Below are positions 7,593 through 8,555 of a DNA stretch of 8,555 nucleotides, piece after piece. The stretch is taken from positions 1-8,555 of the forward strand of contig JASMAE010000119.1 of the NCBI GenBank assembly GCA_030754475.1, in the 5' to 3' direction. How positions within the stretch are numbered: the first letter of the stretch is position 1; every line of letters begins with the position of its first letter. The notes below the pieces were generated by a model. It saw only the letters and a list, made by a program, of their open reading frames with translations. It did no database searches and was not told the DNA's origin. A program made the position numbers and the translations under genes. The stretch comes from Rhodospirillales bacterium. Lineage in GTDB: Bacteria > Pseudomonadota > Alphaproteobacteria > Rhodospirillales > JASLLV01.

Positions 7593-8555
7593 TCAGGATT
7601 GCGGGCCCCGCCTCATCCTCGGCCGGACCGGCGGGTTGGCGCGGGCGCGCTCGCCTTCGAGAAGCGCCCTCTTGCGCTCGACGCCCCAGCGATATCCCGT
7701 CAGCTTCCCGTCCGCGCCGACAGCGCGGTGGCACGGTACGATCAGGGAAACGGGGTTCGTCGCGCAGGCGCGCCCGACTGCACGCGCCGCTTGCGGTTGG
7801 CCGATCGCGTGCGCCAGCTCTGCGTAGCTTCGCGTCTCGCCGGGCGGAATCGTCCGCAAGGAACCCCACACCCGCCACTGGAACGCCGTCGCGCGAACGT
7901 CGAGCGGCAGATCGACGTGGGGCTCGCGTCCCTCGAGGTGGGCAACGATGGCGCCGGCCTCGTCGGCCAAATCGCCCTCGTCGCGGACGATCCGCGCGTG
8001 CGGGAACTCGGCTCTCAGCGCGGCGACGATATCGGAATCCCGGGACCCCAGGCTCACCATGCACACGCCGGCCTGGGTCGCGGCGACGAGCAATCGCCCA
8101 AGCGGGCTCGGCGCGAGCGCATAGGAGATGTGCGCGCCCTTGCCCCCCTTCGCGTAGGTGGCCGGCGTCATCCCGAGGCGCCCAGCCGCCTTCTCGTACA
8201 GCCGCGACGACGAGCCGAAGTCGGCACCATAAAGCGCCGGCGCGACCGCCTCGCCCGCTTTCAAAGCACCCCGGAAGCGCCCGAAGCGGAGCGCCTCGGC
8301 GTAAGCGCGCGGCGAGATTCCCATGACGCCCGTGAACACCCGTTGCAGATGATGAGGGCTTAGGCCCACGCACGCGGCGACGTCGGCCAACGTCGGCTTG
8401 CGTTCGGTCTCGCCCTCGATGAACGCACAGGCCCGGCGCACCGCGTCGAGCTTTGGCTCGGCGGCCCGCGCCACTTGCGGCCGGCAGCGGCGGCACGCCC
8501 GGAAGCCCGCCCCTTCAGCGGCCTCGGGGATCGGGAAAAAGGCGACGTTGGCGCG
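7593..8555 (-). CDS. ada: Ada: methyl-responsive activator and O6-alkylguanine methyltransferase, 5' end off-window
   Basis: The visible 320 residues run past the right edge. Residues 1-27 (RANVAFFPIPEAAEGAGFRACRRCRPQ) are the end of the Ada zinc domain that takes methyl from DNA phosphotriesters; C21 and C24 match the last two zinc Cys of E. coli Ada (C69, C72). An AraC-type helix-turn-helix follows (~37-137, with LADVAACVGLSPHHLQRVF and GISPRAYAEALRFG). The C-terminal alkylguanine methyltransferase domain is ~143-305, with active-site PCHR at 274-277 (C275). C24 to C275 is 251 residues, against 249 in E. coli, so the layout is normal. Such proteins repair alkylated DNA and, once methylated, activate the regulon. 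A GTG at 8474 is not the true start because the frame upstream still codes for Ada. It probably leads the DUF1127 and MFS genes. Confidence 0.95.
   Translation of the reverse strand, partial: RANVAFFPIPEAAEGAGFRACRRCRPQVARAAEPKLDAVRRACAFIEGETERKPTLADVAACVGLSPHHLQRVFTGVMGISPRAYAEALRFGRFRGALKAGEAVAPALYGADFGSSSRLYEKAAGRLGMTPATYAKGGKGAHISYALAPSPLGRLLVAATQAGVCMVSLGSRDSDIVAALRAEFPHARIVRDEGDLADEAGAIVAHLEGREPHVDLPLDVRATAFQWRVWGSLRTIPPGETRSYAELAHAIGQPQAARAVGRACATNPVSLIVPCHRAVGADGKLTGYRWGVERKRALLEGERARANPPVRPRMRRGPQS

Noticed and set aside
8472..8474. GTG at 8474 as the start of a 293-aa AraC/methyltransferase protein
   Set aside because: The frame upstream encodes the end of the Ada zinc domain, including RACRRCRPQ, so the gene continues beyond the window.
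7429..8496. Minus-strand 355-codon open frame
   Set aside because: It overlaps ada and the DUF1127 gene in another frame and is Arg-rich without motifs; the Ada frame has active-site and zinc residues.

Overview
The window is GC-rich and almost fully gene-bearing on its right half. It looks like a chromosomal segment of an alphaproteobacterium. The basis is family content: an MmcB-type repair protein, a DUF1127 small protein, an RhlE-type DEAD-box helicase whose start resembles alphaproteobacterial versions, and a small CxxC...CxxC zinc-ribbon protein. No phage, transposase, plasmid, CRISPR, tRNA or rRNA signal was seen.

Layout from left to right. Positions 1-520 hold a plus-strand helical protein with a basic tail (phasin-like at most). 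Its reading frame stays coding-like upstream of the first ATG. Positions 521-1130 have no convincing gene, but contain a stem-loop and an AT-rich patch. On the minus strand follow a 67-aa zinc-ribbon protein (1131-1334), an imperfect palindromic element (1381-1449) and an RhlE-type helicase (1474-2718). A ~700-base stretch without a convincing gene (2719-3423) lies upstream of the helicase and has two good stem-loops. Next come a secreted Sel1-repeat protein (3424-4224) and a class II aldolase/adducin-family gene (4577-5337). The aldolase gene is split by a frameshift near 5243-5252, so it is probably a pseudogene.

From 5503 the theme changes to DNA damage. A plus-strand mmcB-like nuclease-fold gene (5503-5967) faces a tight minus-strand cluster. 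In transcription order that cluster is ada (runs off the right edge, 8555-7593), a DUF1127 small protein (7568-7335, 24-base gap) and a Bcr/CflA-type MFS exporter (7285-6032, 49-base gap). The three may be one operon under Ada control, joining alkylation repair to a small regulatory protein and an efflux pump. The Ada promoter is outside the window, so this stays an inference.

I found no clearly new multi-gene system. The points most worth checking are the aldolase frameshift, the ada-DUF1127-MFS cluster, the start of the first gene, and the non-coding structured blocks at 1381-1449, 2719-3423 and 5365-5434.
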